Below are positions 1 to 9,097 of a stretch of DNA of 48,974 nucleotides, one piece after another; positions within the stretch are counted from its first letter, which is position 1; each line of letters starts with the position of its first letter. The stretch covers positions 1-48,974 of the forward strand of contig NZ_VXCP01000010.1 in NCBI RefSeq assembly GCF_011355085.1. Direction: 5' to 3'. Under the pieces are notes generated by a model. The model worked only from the letters and a program-made list of their open reading frames with translations. It was not told where the DNA came from and searched no databases. This DNA comes from Pseudomonas akapageensis (GTDB taxonomy: Bacteria; Pseudomonadota; Gammaproteobacteria; Pseudomonadales; Pseudomonadaceae). The translations under genes were made by a program, and so were the position numbers.

Positions 1-165
1 AACCGAGGCGCGCATTCTACAGATGCCATCTGACCCGTCAAGCGATTATTTCAAGATATTTGAAATTTTTTCTTTAGACTTCAAAAGCTTAACTTGTCGC
101 CCCCTCACCCCGCGGCCTTGGTCGGCATCAAGAATCTTGCAGAGGATCGAAAAGCCAACAAAATA

Positions 166-242
166 TGGTGTCCCAGGGCAGGTTCGAACTGCCAACCTTC
201 CCCTTAGGAGGGGGATGCTCTATCCAATTGAGCTACTGAGAC
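166..242 (-). tRNA. tRNA-Arg (anticodon CCT)
   Basis: A complete 77-nt cloverleaf reads on the minus strand. The acceptor strands GTCTCAG and CTGGGAC pair with one G-T wobble, the T arm is GGCAG-TTCGAAC-CTGCC, and the anticodon loop CTCCTAA gives anticodon CCT, which reads AGG. The 3' CCA is encoded. It is a single-copy gene here, transcribed away from the small proteins to its right. Confidence 0.96.
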
Positions 243-534
243 ACTGAAGGTGCGCGCAAATGTATCGCGCGGCGATGGACGGCGAGCATGTTAACCAGCG
301 GGCCCGCATTTGTCATGTCGTCAATGGACTTTTTAACTGTAGCCGCAATCGGCACTGGAGCCCCTCACCCTCCCCCCTTCGCAGCACCTGCACAAGGTGC
401 ATTGCGAGGCGAGGGTCAAAACCATCGTGCATTTTGCAATCCATCAGAAGGCCATCATTGCAGTTTGCAATCGCCACCTCGTTCAGTGGCCTCGCATCCA
501 TTTGATCTTCATGTATTTTTCAGAACTTCGCATT

Positions 535-550
535 TGGCATGAGGACTGCT
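535..550 (+). promoter_or_regulatory. Candidate sigma-54 (-24/-12) promoter
   Basis: The sequence TGGCAT, five bases, then CTGCT matches the RpoN consensus TGGCAC-N5-TTGCW at nine of eleven positions, with the required GG-N10-GC spacing. It lies about 53 bases before the start of the small protein at 603. Bases 243-534 hold no convincing gene. The match is seen in the sequence; use as a promoter is inferred. Confidence 0.35.
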
Positions 551-602
551 CTCTCTACTCTACGAAATGGGTTTGGTTACCTCACCTTGTGGAGAACACC
601 CA

Positions 603-836
603 ATGAACAGCGCCCTGTGCCTTCTCAATGCTCTTGCGATGGTTGCCCTGGTTTCCTTTCAGTTGCAGGCTGGCAACGACGAAGATATCGCCGTGATCTA
701 TCCTCATCATCAGGTCCTGGTGAAACCGCAGCTGGCGGTCATGAATCCGTCACCTGTTCAACGTCCAATACCGACCAACCAGCACATCTTTTCCAAAGCG
801 CTGTACACCGAGCAAACCGAGCGCTTTATCTTTTGA
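603..836 (+). CDS. Small protein with N-terminal hydrophobic segment, unknown function
   Basis: This 77-aa ORF begins with a short hydrophobic stretch (residues 4-21, ALCLLNALAMVALVSFQL) that could be a signal peptide or membrane anchor. A polar, proline-rich remainder follows, without a recognised motif. The ATG at 603 is preferred over an upstream in-frame start at 567 because the added residues are not hydrophobic and would precede the signal-like segment. It ends only ten bases before the next small gene, whose ribosome site starts just past its stop, so the two are probably one transcript. A sigma-54-like promoter lies upstream. I do not recognise the family. Confidence 0.55.
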   Translation: MNSALCLLNALAMVALVSFQLQAGNDEDIAVIYPHHQVLVKPQLAVMNPSPVQRPIPTNQHIFSKALYTEQTERFIF

Positions 837-846
837 AGGGGGTCTT

Positions 847-1032
847 ATGTCGAAATCAGCTTTGGCGTTTCTTCTACTTGCCCTGACCAGTTTGCTAGTG
901 GCCATAACCCCTCCCCTGGCTACGGGGGCCGCGGGCGATTTTCTGGGGACAGCCTGCGCGACGTTTGTCCTGCTATTTATCCTGGCGCTGATCAGGGGCC
1001 GCCGGATCAAGTTCAATCCGCTGCTGCGCTGA
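847..1032 (+). CDS. Small two-helix membrane protein, unknown function
   Basis: A 61-aa protein made of two hydrophobic helices (about residues 4-25 and 34-49) and a basic tail (RGRRIKFNPLLR), the topology of a small inner-membrane hairpin with a cytoplasmic positive end. A strong ribosome site (AAGGGGG) sits six to seven bases before the ATG. The gene is ten bases after the preceding small ORF and converges on phnN, overlapping its 3' end by 60 bases. No family is recognised. The clear ribosome site and membrane pattern argue that it is real despite the overlap. Confidence 0.55.
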   Translation: MSKSALAFLLLALTSLLVAITPPLATGAAGDFLGTACATFVLLFILALIRGRRIKFNPLLR

Positions 1033-1602
1033 GTGCAGCCCCTCGGCCTCGAGCAAGGCGATCAGCCGCTCGACGGCCTGGCTCAATGTAGTGGAATTAT
1101 CGAGCAGGCGTATTCTCATCCCCCCTTGCGCGGTGGCATCGTCCTGCTCGTCAAAATGCTGATTGCGGGCCAATCGGCGCTCGATGTCTTCCAGGCTCTC
1201 GCGCCCCCGGGCCAATAGCCGCTGGCGCAGAGCCGAATTATCGACGGTCAACAGGATGGGCAGCAGCTGTGGATAACGCTCCATTGCCTGCGCCAGGTAG
1301 GCACGCGAACCGTTGACTAGCACATGGCGCCCCTCGGCCAGCCAGTTATCGATTTGCACGGGAATTCCGTATTCAAGCCCGTTGGCTTTCCAGTGCATGG
1401 CAAACTCACCTTGCTGGCACATCTGCTCGAACCGTTCAGGGGAAACCCCGATAGCATCCTCACCCATGGCCTCGGCCGAACGGGTGATAACCCTGCGCAC
1501 GATGGCCACGTTACGCTGCTGCAACGCATCACGCGCAGCAGCTATTACGCTGTCCTTGCCGGAGCCCGAAGGCCCCATCAGATAAACAAGACTGCCTGGC
1601 AC
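973..1602 (-). CDS. phnN: Ribose 1,5-bisphosphokinase PhnN
   Basis: PhnN phosphorylates ribose 1,5-bisphosphate to PRPP, the last step by which the phosphonate C-P lyase pathway feeds into nucleotide synthesis, and an alternative route to PRPP. The 209-aa protein has the guanylate-kinase-like fold: Walker A GPSGSGKD at residues 10-17, and the later RGRESLEDIERRL stretch matching the lid region. It is about 20 residues longer than the usual 185-190, and the extra C-terminal tail is exactly what overlaps the convergent small membrane gene. No other phn gene is present in the window, so it stands alone, as is common in fluorescent pseudomonads. Confidence 0.88.
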   Translation of the reverse strand: MPGSLVYLMGPSGSGKDSVIAAARDALQQRNVAIVRRVITRSAEAMGEDAIGVSPERFEQMCQQGEFAMHWKANGLEYGIPVQIDNWLAEGRHVLVNGSRAYLAQAMERYPQLLPILLTVDNSALRQRLLARGRESLEDIERRLARNQHFDEQDDATAQGGMRIRLLDNSTTLSQAVERLIALLEAEGLHSAQQRIELDPAAPDQRQDK

Positions 1603-1753
1603 AATGATGGCTCCTCCCCGCTTGCAGCGTGTCGGTCAGACACTATGCTGAACATAAGGTAGCTCGCGCGTTTCGTGCGTTTGACAGCACTCATACGGGT
1701 CAGGGCACCTCTCGAATCAACCCTGCGACAGCTCCGAATGGGTGACGGTGTTA

Positions 1754-1782
1754 TAACTTTTCAAACCAGTGCACATTTCTGA
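1754..1782 (+). promoter_or_regulatory. Weak candidate AlgU (sigma-22) promoter of amrZ
   Basis: TAACTT, an 18-base spacer, then TCTGA resembles the AlgU/RpoE-type consensus GAACTT-N16-17-TCTGA with one -35 mismatch and a spacer one base long. In P. aeruginosa amrZ transcription depends on AlgU, which is why I looked here. The rest of bases 1603-1977 shows no gene. Confidence 0.25.
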
Positions 1783-1977
1783 TAATTGGTGCTGGCAAAT
1801 CGCCTTTATTCGGTTCAATATTTGTCACAGAATTGACGCCAAGGAACCGGCAACATTGAGGCATGATAAACACCTCTTTCACAATTCAGGTTGAACATTT
1901 AGTCGTAACGATGGTCGTAACCTCATCTTGCGGCCAATTTCGAGAACCGCTTCCCCTGAACTAAACCGGTCAATTAT

Positions 1978-2304
1978 ATGCGCCCAATGAAACAGGCAAT
2001 TTATTCCAGCCGTACCGCTGACAAATTCGTCGTACGTCTTCCCGACGGAATGCGTGAGCGCATTGCCGAGGTCGCTCGCAACCATCATCGCAGCATGAAC
2101 TCCGAGATCATCGCACGCCTGGAGCAAAGCCTCATTCAGGAAGGCGCTTTGGGCGACGAACTGAACATGCGTCTGGATAGCCCCGAGCTTTCCTTGCACG
2201 AGCGCGAACTGCTTCAGCGCTTTCGCCAACTCTCCCATCGCCAACAGAACGCGCTGGTCGCCCTGATCGCACACGATGTTGAAATGGCGGCTGACGCCTC
2301 CTGA
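1978..2304 (+). CDS. amrZ: Ribbon-helix-helix regulator AmrZ
   Basis: AmrZ is a global DNA-binding regulator of exopolysaccharide, motility, iron uptake and c-di-GMP genes in Pseudomonas. The 108-aa protein has the flexible N-terminal arm, the ribbon-helix-helix (about residues 14-55: [19 protein letters not shown], then [17 protein letters not shown]), and the conserved C-terminal tetramerisation part ([18 protein letters not shown]). Its length and sequence are close to the P. aeruginosa protein. The ATG at 1978 is chosen because the family begins MRP-KQA. It is monocistronic, with a strong terminator 19 bases after the stop. Family members repress their own promoter, so the 375-base leader is a likely operator region. 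Confidence 0.95.
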   Translation: MRPMKQAIYSSRTADKFVVRLPDGMRERIAEVARNHHRSMNSEIIARLEQSLIQEGALGDELNMRLDSPELSLHERELLQRFRQLSHRQQNALVALIAHDVEMAADAS

Positions 2305-2322
2305 TTCTTCACGCCTTCAACT

Positions 2323-2353
2323 AAAAAGCCAGCTTAGCGCTGGCTTTTTTTTT
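2323..2353 (+). terminator. Rho-independent terminator of amrZ
   Basis: The hairpin GCCAGC-TTAGC-GCTGGC (2328-2344) is followed by nine T. A run of five A before it extends the stem. Confidence 0.9.
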
Positions 2354-2370
2354 GGCTGCGATCTCTATTG

Positions 2371-2405
2371 CTCCTCGTTCCCATGCTCCGCGTGGGAACG
2401 AGGAG
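2371..2405. repeat. Palindromic repeat (CGTTCCCA...TGGGAACG family)
   Basis: A perfect inverted repeat with 13-bp arms (CTCCTCGTTCCCA and its complement) around a nine-base centre. The same core recurs at about 10.1, 19.0 and 40.4 kb, always between genes. It lies just past the stop of mgtE and past the amrZ terminator, so it is the shared 3' end of two convergent units. Confidence 0.85.
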
Positions 2406-2413
2406 ACCCGTTT

Positions 2414-3856
2414 CTACAACAGGAAGATCGTCGCCAACCCCAGGAAGATGAAGAAGCCACCGCTGTCGGTGACCGCAGTGATCATCACACTCGAGCCCAT
2501 GGCCGGGTCACGGCCAAGGCGCACCAGCGTCATCGGGATAAGTACCCCCATCAATGCCGCCAGCAACAGATTGAGCGTCATCGCCGCGGTCATGACCACG
2601 CCCAGTGACCAGCTGTGATACAGCATGTAAGCGACGACCCCGATCACACCGCCCCAGACCAGGCCATTGACCAGCCCCACCGCCAGCTCCTTGCGCATCA
2701 ACCTGGCCGTGTTGCCCGGGCTTACCTGGTCGAGCGCCATGGCCCGCACGATCATGGTGATGGTCTGGTTGCCCGAGTTACCGCCGATACCCGCCACGAT
2801 CGGCATCAGCGCCGCCAGGGCCACCAGCTTTTCGATGGAACCTTCGAACAGGCCGATTACCCGCGAAGCGACGAAGGCAGTAATCAGATTGATTGCCAAC
2901 CACGCCCAGCGGTTGCGCAGTGAGCGCCAGACCGAGGCGAAGATATCTTCCTCTTCGCGCAGACCGGCCATGCTGAGTACTTCGCTTTCGCTTTCCTCAC
3001 GAATCAGGTCGACCATCTCATCGATGGTCAGACGGCCGATCAGGCGGTCGTTCTTGTCCACTACCGGGGCGGAGATCAAGTCGTAACGCTCGAACGCCTG
3101 AGCAGCGTCGTAGGCGTCTTCTTCAGGGTGGAAACTGACCGGGTCGTTGGCCATGACCTCGGCCACCTGCTTTTCCGGATCGTTGACCAGCAAGCGCTTG
3201 ATGGGCAGAACACCCTTGAGGATGCCGTCGTAGTCGACCACGAAGAGTTTATCGGTGTGCCCGGGCAACTCCTTGAGCCGGCGCAGGTAGCGCAATACGA
3301 CTTCGAGGCTGACGTCCTCGCGGATGGTGACCATCTCGAAGTCCATCAAGGCACCGACCTGCTCCTCGTCATAACTCAGCGCCGAGCGCACACGCTCGCG
3401 TTGCTGGGCGTCAAGGGTTTCCATGAGTTCATGGACGACATCGCGGGGCAGCTCAGGGGCGAGGTCGGCAAGTTCGTCGGCATCCATTTCCTTGGCTGCC
3501 GCCAGGATCTCGTGATCGTCCATGTCGGCGATCAGGGTTTCCCGGACCGAGTCGGATACTTCGAGGAGGATGTCGCCGTCGCGCTCGGCCTTGACCAGTT
3601 GCCAGACGGTCAGACGGTCGTCCAGGGGCAAGGCTTCGAGGATATAGGCAACGTCGGCAGAGTGAAGGTCATCGAGCTTGCGTTGCAACTCGACGATGTT
3701 CTGCCGGTGAACCAGGTTTTCAACCAGGTCGTGGTGGTGACCTTCCTGGCGGTGTGTCAGGTCTTCGACGACGCGCTGACGCTGTAGCAGATCGACCACC
3801 TGAGCCAGGCGGTCCTGCAGGCTTTCCTGCGCTTTCTTTACTTCGATTTCAGTCAT
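2414..3856 (-). CDS. mgtE: Magnesium transporter MgtE
   Basis: MgtE is a dimeric, Mg-gated inner-membrane channel importing Mg2+ (and Co2+). The 480-aa protein shows the family order: an acidic N-domain of helical repeats (about 35-165, with DLHSADVAYILEAL and DMDDHEILAAAKEM), two CBS domains (about 165-290) and a C-terminal block of five membrane helices with the pore signature MPIVAGIGGNSGNQT. The ATG at 3856 has a GGAG ribosome site seven bases before it; a longer frame from 3886 adds residues outside the family pattern. A terminator-like hairpin sits in the leader about 110 bases upstream. Confidence 0.95.
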   Translation of the reverse strand: MTEIEVKKAQESLQDRLAQVVDLLQRQRVVEDLTHRQEGHHHDLVENLVHRQNIVELQRKLDDLHSADVAYILEALPLDDRLTVWQLVKAERDGDILLEVSDSVRETLIADMDDHEILAAAKEMDADELADLAPELPRDVVHELMETLDAQQRERVRSALSYDEEQVGALMDFEMVTIREDVSLEVVLRYLRRLKELPGHTDKLFVVDYDGILKGVLPIKRLLVNDPEKQVAEVMANDPVSFHPEEDAYDAAQAFERYDLISAPVVDKNDRLIGRLTIDEMVDLIREESESEVLSMAGLREEEDIFASVWRSLRNRWAWLAINLITAFVASRVIGLFEGSIEKLVALAALMPIVAGIGGNSGNQTITMIVRAMALDQVSPGNTARLMRKELAVGLVNGLVWGGVIGVVAYMLYHSWSLGVVMTAAMTLNLLLAALMGVLIPMTLVRLGRDPAMGSSVMITAVTDSGGFFIFLGLATIFLL

Positions 3857-3966
3857 AGGCGAACTCCACTCCCAGCAGCGGAGCACGCCGGGAGGTTCAA
3901 TCAGTCGGTTCTTGATTGTTGATACGAGCTATTGAGTAACTACTGGGTAAGTCCATGGAGGTATTC

Positions 3967-3985
3967 CAAAAGCCCCGGCGGGGCT
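3967..3985 (-). promoter_or_regulatory. Terminator-like hairpin in the mgtE leader
   Basis: Read on the minus strand this is AGCCCC-GCC-GGGGCT followed by TTTTGG, a short rho-independent terminator form. It lies downstream of the tRNA-Arg terminator (4238-4264) and upstream of mgtE, so it would act on mgtE leader transcripts or as a second backstop terminator. Apart from this, bases 3857-4237 show no gene. Confidence 0.45.
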
Positions 3986-4237
3986 GACGGGCGCAATGAT
4001 ACACCGCTTGGCGTATCTGGGCGCTGAAAATCTTGGCTGGATCAATTGCTTGCAACACATATCCCGGGATTCTCCGAGTACTTCAGTGCGACGACAGAGC
4101 CAGCAGAAAAAACACACATGCGCGTCAGAAATTTCAGCACAGTCATGAGACAAGCGTAGCAGCAGGAAGGTTTGGGACGGATGACATATCTTTCATCGTC
4201 CCCGCAGAACGCCAGGAAAATCCAAAATGCAGAAAGC

Positions 4238-4264
4238 AAAAAGCCCGCATTGGATGCGGGCTTT
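4238..4264 (-). terminator. Terminator after the tRNA-Arg genes
   Basis: On the minus strand GCCCGCA-TCCAA-TGCGGGC is followed by TTTTTGC. It begins about ten bases past the CCA end of the last tRNA-Arg, so it ends the tRNA unit. Confidence 0.88.
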
Positions 4265-4272
4265 CTGTTGTA

Positions 4273-4349
4273 TGGTGCACTCGACAGGATTCGAACCTGT
4301 GACCGCTCGGTTCGTAGCCGAGTACTCTATCCAGCTGAGCTACGAGTGC
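4273..4349 (-). tRNA. tRNA-Arg (anticodon ACG), copy 2
   Basis: A 77-nt cloverleaf with acceptor GCACTCG/CGAGTGC, encoded CCA, and anticodon loop CTACGAA giving ACG (inosine-modified, reading CGU/CGC/CGA). It is identical to the copy at 4427-4503 and 77 bases downstream of it. Confidence 0.97.
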
Positions 4350-4426
4350 AGGGTTGGTATTTGATAAACCAGATCACCACTGGTTGAAGCCGAAGTTACT
4401 TACCTTACGATAAACAACCTCTTAAA

Positions 4427-4503
4427 TGGTGCACTCGACAGGATTCGAACCTGTGACCGCTCGGTTCGTAGCCGAGTACTCTATCCAGCTGAGCTACGAG
4501 TGC
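4427..4503 (-). tRNA. tRNA-Arg (anticodon ACG), copy 1
   Basis: Identical to the next copy downstream over all 77 bases, including the encoded CCA. It lies between tRNA-Ser and the second tRNA-Arg; the spacing suggests one precursor transcript tRNA-Ser, tRNA-Arg, tRNA-Arg. Confidence 0.97.
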
Positions 4504-4610
4504 ATTTGTTGCCGCGCATTATAGTTCGTTAAATCTCTTTGTCAACCACTTTTTCGTTTATTTTCAACAGCTTAACGAAGAAGCTAGATTACAACGCCCT
4601 ACAAAAATAA

Positions 4611-4701
4611 TGGCGGAGAAGGGGGGATTCGAACCCCCGACACCCTTGTGAGGTGTACTCCCTTAGCAGGGGAGCGCCTTCGGCCACTCGGCCACCTCTC
4701 C
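4611..4701 (-). tRNA. tRNA-Ser (anticodon GCT)
   Basis: A 91-nt class II tRNA with long variable arm, acceptor GGAGAGG, T arm GGGGG-TTCGAAT-CCCCC, anticodon loop CTGCTAA giving GCT (reads AGC/AGU), and encoded CCA. It is the first tRNA of the cluster downstream of csrA. Confidence 0.97.
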
Positions 4702-4773
4702 GCAACACGGGGCGTATAATAACCAGCCTTTTCCCCGTTTGCAAACTAAAATTTGAAAAAAAATCGATAAAAA

Positions 4774-4962
4774 TTAGTTACTTGGTTCCTGGTCCTTCTC
4801 TTTCTTGATGCGCAGGTAGATTTCCTCACGGTGTACGGCCACTTCTTTGGGGGCATTTACACCGATTCGCACTTGATTGCCTTTGACGCCAAGCACGGTC
4901 ACGGTGATTTCTCCATCACCAATAATCAGGCTTTCTGCGCACCGACGAGTCAGTATCAGCAT
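4774..4962 (-). CDS. csrA: Carbon storage regulator CsrA/RsmA
   Basis: This 62-aa RNA-binding dimer blocks translation by binding GGA motifs in leader hairpins, and is antagonised in pseudomonads by RsmX/Y/Z RNAs. The sequence has the full family pattern: [16 protein letters not shown], the [11 protein letters not shown] strand pair, and the RNA-contacting VAVHREEIY (Arg44). Its own ribosome site lies in CCGGAAGGAGAT, which contains two GGA motifs, so autoregulation is possible. It lies between lysC and the tRNA-Ser/tRNA-Arg cluster, the conserved Pseudomonas order for rsmA. Confidence 0.97.
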   Translation of the reverse strand: MLILTRRCAESLIIGDGEITVTVLGVKGNQVRIGVNAPKEVAVHREEIYLRIKKEKDQEPSN

Positions 4963-5092
4963 TACCTATCTCCTTCCGGATTGAGTTCAGGGATAACAGT
5001 CTGCAAAAAAAAGGGCATCGGCCTACAGCCGGACAGGCCGTAGGCTTACGCCTAAGTATTGACCAGGGTACGCAAAAGAACACCCTGCCCAA

Positions 5093-5123
5093 AAAAACGA
5101 AAAAGGCGCGGTCAGACCGCGCC
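5093..5123 (-). terminator. Rho-independent terminator of lysC
   Basis: On the minus strand GGCGCGG-TCTGA-CCGCGCC is followed by TTTTTCGTTTTTTT. It lies 15 bases past the lysC stop, so csrA needs its own promoter within about 5000-5090. Confidence 0.9.
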
Positions 5124-5138
5124 CTGAAGCCAATGCGA

Positions 5139-6374
5139 TTACTCGCCCTGGCGGGAAGGAGCATCCAGGTCGAAAGCGGTGTGCAGAGCGCGCACGGCCA
5201 GTTCCAGGTACTTCTCTTCGATGACGACCGACACTTTGATTTCCGAAGTGGAGATCATCTGGATGTTGATGCTTTCCTTGGCCAGCGCCTCGAACATGCG
5301 GCTGGCAACGCCAGCGTGGGAGCGCATGCCGACACCGACGATGGAGACCTTGGCGATCTTGGTGTCGCCAACGACTTCACGGGCACCGATTTCGCGCGCC
5401 GTGTTTTCCAGGACCGCTTGAGCGGCCGTGTAGTCATTGCGGTGCACGGTGAAGGTGAAGTCAGTGGTGTTATCGTGCGAGACGTTCTGCACGATCATGT
5501 CGACTTCGATGTTCGCGGCACTGATCGGGCCGAGGATCTTGAAGGCCACGCCGGGGGTGTCTGGCACGCCACGGATGGTCAGCTTGGCTTCATCGCGGTT
5601 AAAAGCGATGCCGGAAATGATCGGCTGTTCCATGGATTCCTCTTCATCAATGGTAATGAGGGTGCCCGGACCCTCCTGGAAGCTGTGCAATACGCGCAGC
5701 GGGACGTTGTATTTGCCGGCGAACTCGACCGCGCGGATCTGCAGCACCTTGGAACCGAGGCTGGCCATTTCCAGCATCTCTTCGAAGGTGATCTTGTCCA
5801 GGCGTTGAGCTTGCGAAACGACGCGAGGGTCAGTGGTGTAGACACCGTCGACATCGGTATAGATCTGGCATTCATCAGCCTTGAGTGCAGCGGCCAGCGC
5901 TACACCGGTGGTATCGGAGCCACCGCGACCCAGGGTGGTGATGTTGCCGTGCTCGTCGACACCCTGGAAGCCAGCCACGACCACGACACGACCGGCCTTG
6001 AGGTCGGCGCGAATCTTCTGGTCGTCGATCTGCAGAATCCGAGCCTTGTTGTGCGCGCTGTCCGTCAGGATCCGCACCTGGTTGCCGGTGTAGGACACCG
6101 CCGGTACGCCGCGCTTGATCAGCGCCATGGCCAGCAGTGCAATGGTCACCTGCTCACCGGTGGAAACAATGACATCAAGCTCGCGCGGCACCGGCTGGTC
6201 ACTGACCTGTTTGGCCAGGTCGATCAGGCGATTGGTTTCGCCGCTCATGGCTGACAGCACAACCACCAGGTCATCGCCGGCTTCTCGGAATTTTTTAACC
6301 TTGTCGGCTACCTGCTCGATTCGCTCGACGGTGCCAACGGAGGTGCCTCCAAATTTCTGTACGATCAAAGCCAT
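5139..6374 (-). CDS. lysC: Aspartate kinase LysC
   Basis: LysC phosphorylates aspartate at the head of the lysine, threonine, methionine and diaminopimelate pathway. The 411-aa protein has the N-terminal kinase domain (KFGGTSVG at 8-15, later the [13 protein letters not shown] nucleotide segment) and two C-terminal ACT domains (from about residue 260) for feedback control. It has the length of the single-domain, regulated class, without a homoserine dehydrogenase fusion. The class often makes a separate beta subunit from an internal start; I see internal Met codons but cannot prove one. It lies 98 bases after alaS and has its own terminator. Confidence 0.96.
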   Translation of the reverse strand: MALIVQKFGGTSVGTVERIEQVADKVKKFREAGDDLVVVLSAMSGETNRLIDLAKQVSDQPVPRELDVIVSTGEQVTIALLAMALIKRGVPAVSYTGNQVRILTDSAHNKARILQIDDQKIRADLKAGRVVVVAGFQGVDEHGNITTLGRGGSDTTGVALAAALKADECQIYTDVDGVYTTDPRVVSQAQRLDKITFEEMLEMASLGSKVLQIRAVEFAGKYNVPLRVLHSFQEGPGTLITIDEEESMEQPIISGIAFNRDEAKLTIRGVPDTPGVAFKILGPISAANIEVDMIVQNVSHDNTTDFTFTVHRNDYTAAQAVLENTAREIGAREVVGDTKIAKVSIVGVGMRSHAGVASRMFEALAKESINIQMISTSEIKVSVVIEEKYLELAVRALHTAFDLDAPSRQGE

Positions 6375-6425
6375 TTCAAAGCCGCCTCAGCCCGTGAAGG
6401 GCGCCCATTAAACAATCAACTCATG

Positions 6426-6461
6426 CAAAAACGCCAAGGCCCGTTACTAGACAACGGGCCT
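6426..6461 (-). terminator. Terminator of alaS
   Basis: On the minus strand AGGCCCGTT-(7)-AACGGGCCT is a perfect 9-bp stem twelve bases past the alaS stop, followed by TGGCGTTTTTGC. The T run is offset by five bases, so termination may be partial and let alaS transcripts reach lysC. Confidence 0.7.
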
Positions 6462-6472
6462 CGGTGGGTGAA

Positions 6473-9097
6473 TCAGATGCCCTGCTCGACGAACGGCACG
6501 GTCAAGGCCAGCGCTGCATCCAGCGCACTCGCATCGACACCGCCGCCCTGCGCCATGTCAGGACGTCCACCACCTTTACCACCAACAGCCGCAGCTGCCT
6601 GTTTCATCAGATCGCCAGCCTTGAGCCTGGCGGTCAGATCCTTGGTCACGCCGGCAACCAGCACGACCTTCTCTTCGTGAACGCCACCGAGCAGGATCAC
6701 GCCCTCCCCCAGCTTGTTCTTCAATTGGTCGACCAGCGCCAGCAGTGCCTTGCCGTCCATGCCATCGAGACGTGCCGCCAGGACTTTCACGCCCTTGACG
6801 TCGACTGCCGAAGCCGACAAGTCGTCACCCGCCGCGCTGGCAGCCTTGGCCTGCAATTGCTCGAGCTGCTTCTCCAGTTGGCGATTACGCTCGAGCACAG
6901 CCGACAGTTTGTCGATCAGGTTGTCGCGGCTGCCCTTGACCAGTTGCGCGGCTTCCTTGAGCTGATCTTCAGCTGCGTTCAGGTAAGCCAGCGCTGCTGC
7001 ACCGGTGACCGCTTCGATACGGCGTACGCCAGAAGCGATGCCACCTTCGCTGATGATCTTGAACACGCCGATATCACCGGTGCGATCGACGTGGATACCA
7101 CCACACAGCTCGACGGAGAAGTCACCACCCATGCTCAGCACGCGAACGCTGTCGCCGTATTTTTCGCCGAACAGCGCCATTGCGCCCTTGCGCTTGGCGG
7201 TCTCGATGTCGGTTTCTTCGGTTTCCACTTCAGTGTTCTTGCGCACCTCGGCGTTGACGATGTCTTCCAGCGCCTTGATCTGCTCAGGCTTGATGGCTTC
7301 GAAGTGGCTGAAGTCGAAACGCAGGCGTTGGCTGTCGACCAGCGAGCCCTTCTGCTGAACGTGCTCGCCCAGTACCTGACGCAATGCAGCGTGCAGCAAG
7401 TGGGTGGCCGAGTGGTTCAACGAAGTGGCGTGCTGGACCTCCGCGTCGACCTGGGCCTGCACTTGAACGCCGACACTCAGGCTACCGGTATCGACAACAC
7501 CGTGATGCAGGAAAGCGCCGCCGGTCTTGGTGGTATCAAGCACGTCGAAACGTACCGCACCGGCTTGCAGGTAACCGGTATCACCGACCTGGCCACCGGA
7601 CTCGGCATAGAATGGCGTCTGGTCGAGAATGACCACGCCCTCTTCGCCTTCGTTCAGCTGCTCGACGGCCTGCCCCTCTTTATAGAGAGCAACAACCTTG
7701 GCACTGCCAGCAGTGGCTACGTAACCGGTGAAGCGCGTGGCCTCATCGACCTTGACCAGGCTGTTGTAGTCCAGACCGAAAGCACTGGCCGAACGGGCAC
7801 GCTCGCGCTGAGCCTGCATTTCACGCTCGAAGCCGGCTTCGTCGAGGGTCAGCTCGTGTTCACGGGCGATATCGCCGGTGAGGTCCATGGGGAAGCCGTA
7901 GGTGTCGTACAACTTGAACACCACTTCTCCCGGTATGACGTTGCCCTTGAGTTCGGCCAGGTCCTGCTCGAGGATCTTCAGGCCCTGCTCCAGGGTCTTG
8001 GCGAACTGCTCTTCTTCAGCCTTCAACACACGTTCGATATGCGCCTGCTGCGATTTCAATTCAGGGAATGCTTCGCCCATCTCGGCAACCAGCGCAGCGA
8101 CGATCTGGTAGAAGAAGCTGCCCTTGGCGCCCAGCTTGTTACCGTGGCGGCAGGCGCGACGGATGATCCGACGCAGCACATAGCCACGACCTTCGTTGGA
8201 CGGCAGTACGCCATCGGCAATCAGGAAGCCGCAGGAACGGATATGGTCGGCAACCACCTTGAGCGAGGCCTGGGCATCGTTGGTGCAACCGATGGCCTTG
8301 GCCGAGGCGGCCAGCAGGCTCTGGAACAGGTCGATCTCATAGTTGGAATGCACGTGCTGCAGCACCGCGCTGATCCGCTCCAGGCCCATGCCGGTATCCA
8401 CCGACGGCGCTGGCAACGGATGCAACACGCCATCGGCGGTGCGGTTGAACTGCATGAACACGTTGTTCCAGATTTCGATGTAACGATCACCGTCTTCTTC
8501 CGGCGAGCCAGGTGGGCCGCCCCAGATGTCGGCGCCGTGATCGTAGAAAATCTCGGTGCATGGGCCGCATGGGCCGGTATCGCCCATGGTCCAGAAGTTG
8601 TCGGAGGCGTAAGGCGCGCCTTTGTTGTCGCCGATACGGACCATGCGCTCGGCCGGAACACCGACTTCCTTGGTCCAGATATCGTAAGCCTCGTCATCGC
8701 TGGCGTAGACCGTTACCCAGAGCTTTTCCTTGGGCAGGTTCAGCCACTTGTCCGAGGTCAGGAAGGTCCAGGCGTAGGTGATGGCATCACGCTTGAAATA
8801 GTCGCCGAAGCTGAAGTTGCCCAGCATTTCGAAGAAGGTGTGGTGACGCGCGGTGTAGCCGACGTTTTCCAGGTCGTTGTGTTTACCACCGGCGCGCACG
8901 CACTTCTGGCTGCTCACGGCGCGGGTGTAGGAACGCTTTTCCTGGCCCAGGAAGCAATCCTTGAACTGGTTCATCCCGGCGTTGGTAAACAGCAGGGTTG
9001 GGTCATTGCCCGGAATCAAAGAGCTGGAGGCGACACGGGTGTGGCCTTGCTCTTCGAAGAAGCGAAGGAAGGCTTCTCGGATTTCTGCGCTTTTCAT
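6473..9097 (-). CDS. alaS: Alanyl-tRNA synthetase AlaS
   Basis: AlaS charges tRNA-Ala and edits Ser- and Gly-tRNA-Ala. The 874-aa protein has the class II core at the N-terminus ([49 protein letters not shown]), the editing domain with [12 protein letters not shown] zinc motif around residue 560 and the later CGGIHV, and the C-terminal coiled-coil and C-Ala domain. An open frame continues upstream to 9262, but MKSAEI is the universal family start and the added 55 residues look like untranslated leader. Length matches the family. Confidence 0.97.
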   Translation of the reverse strand: MKSAEIREAFLRFFEEQGHTRVASSSLIPGNDPTLLFTNAGMNQFKDCFLGQEKRSYTRAVSSQKCVRAGGKHNDLENVGYTARHHTFFEMLGNFSFGDYFKRDAITYAWTFLTSDKWLNLPKEKLWVTVYASDDEAYDIWTKEVGVPAERMVRIGDNKGAPYASDNFWTMGDTGPCGPCTEIFYDHGADIWGGPPGSPEEDGDRYIEIWNNVFMQFNRTADGVLHPLPAPSVDTGMGLERISAVLQHVHSNYEIDLFQSLLAASAKAIGCTNDAQASLKVVADHIRSCGFLIADGVLPSNEGRGYVLRRIIRRACRHGNKLGAKGSFFYQIVAALVAEMGEAFPELKSQQAHIERVLKAEEEQFAKTLEQGLKILEQDLAELKGNVIPGEVVFKLYDTYGFPMDLTGDIAREHELTLDEAGFEREMQAQRERARSASAFGLDYNSLVKVDEATRFTGYVATAGSAKVVALYKEGQAVEQLNEGEEGVVILDQTPFYAESGGQVGDTGYLQAGAVRFDVLDTTKTGGAFLHHGVVDTGSLSVGVQVQAQVDAEVQHATSLNHSATHLLHAALRQVLGEHVQQKGSLVDSQRLRFDFSHFEAIKPEQIKALEDIVNAEVRKNTEVETEETDIETAKRKGAMALFGEKYGDSVRVLSMGGDFSVELCGGIHVDRTGDIGVFKIISEGGIASGVRRIEAVTGAAALAYLNAAEDQLKEAAQLVKGSRDNLIDKLSAVLERNRQLEKQLEQLQAKAASAAGDDLSASAVDVKGVKVLAARLDGMDGKALLALVDQLKNKLGEGVILLGGVHEEKVVLVAGVTKDLTARLKAGDLMKQAAAAVGGKGGGRPDMAQGGGVDASALDAALALTVPFVEQGI

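Noticed and set aside
243..534. Several short open frames between the tRNA and 603
   Set aside because: They overlap in several frames, lack ribosome sites and show no protein-like pattern.
3857..4237. Mg riboswitch before mgtE
   Set aside because: Neither the M-box nor the mgtA-type structure could be recognised; only a short terminator-like stem is present.
4273..4503. Recent duplication of tRNA-Arg as an integration site
   Set aside because: The two copies are intact and identical with conserved neighbours; no integrase or direct att repeat is seen.
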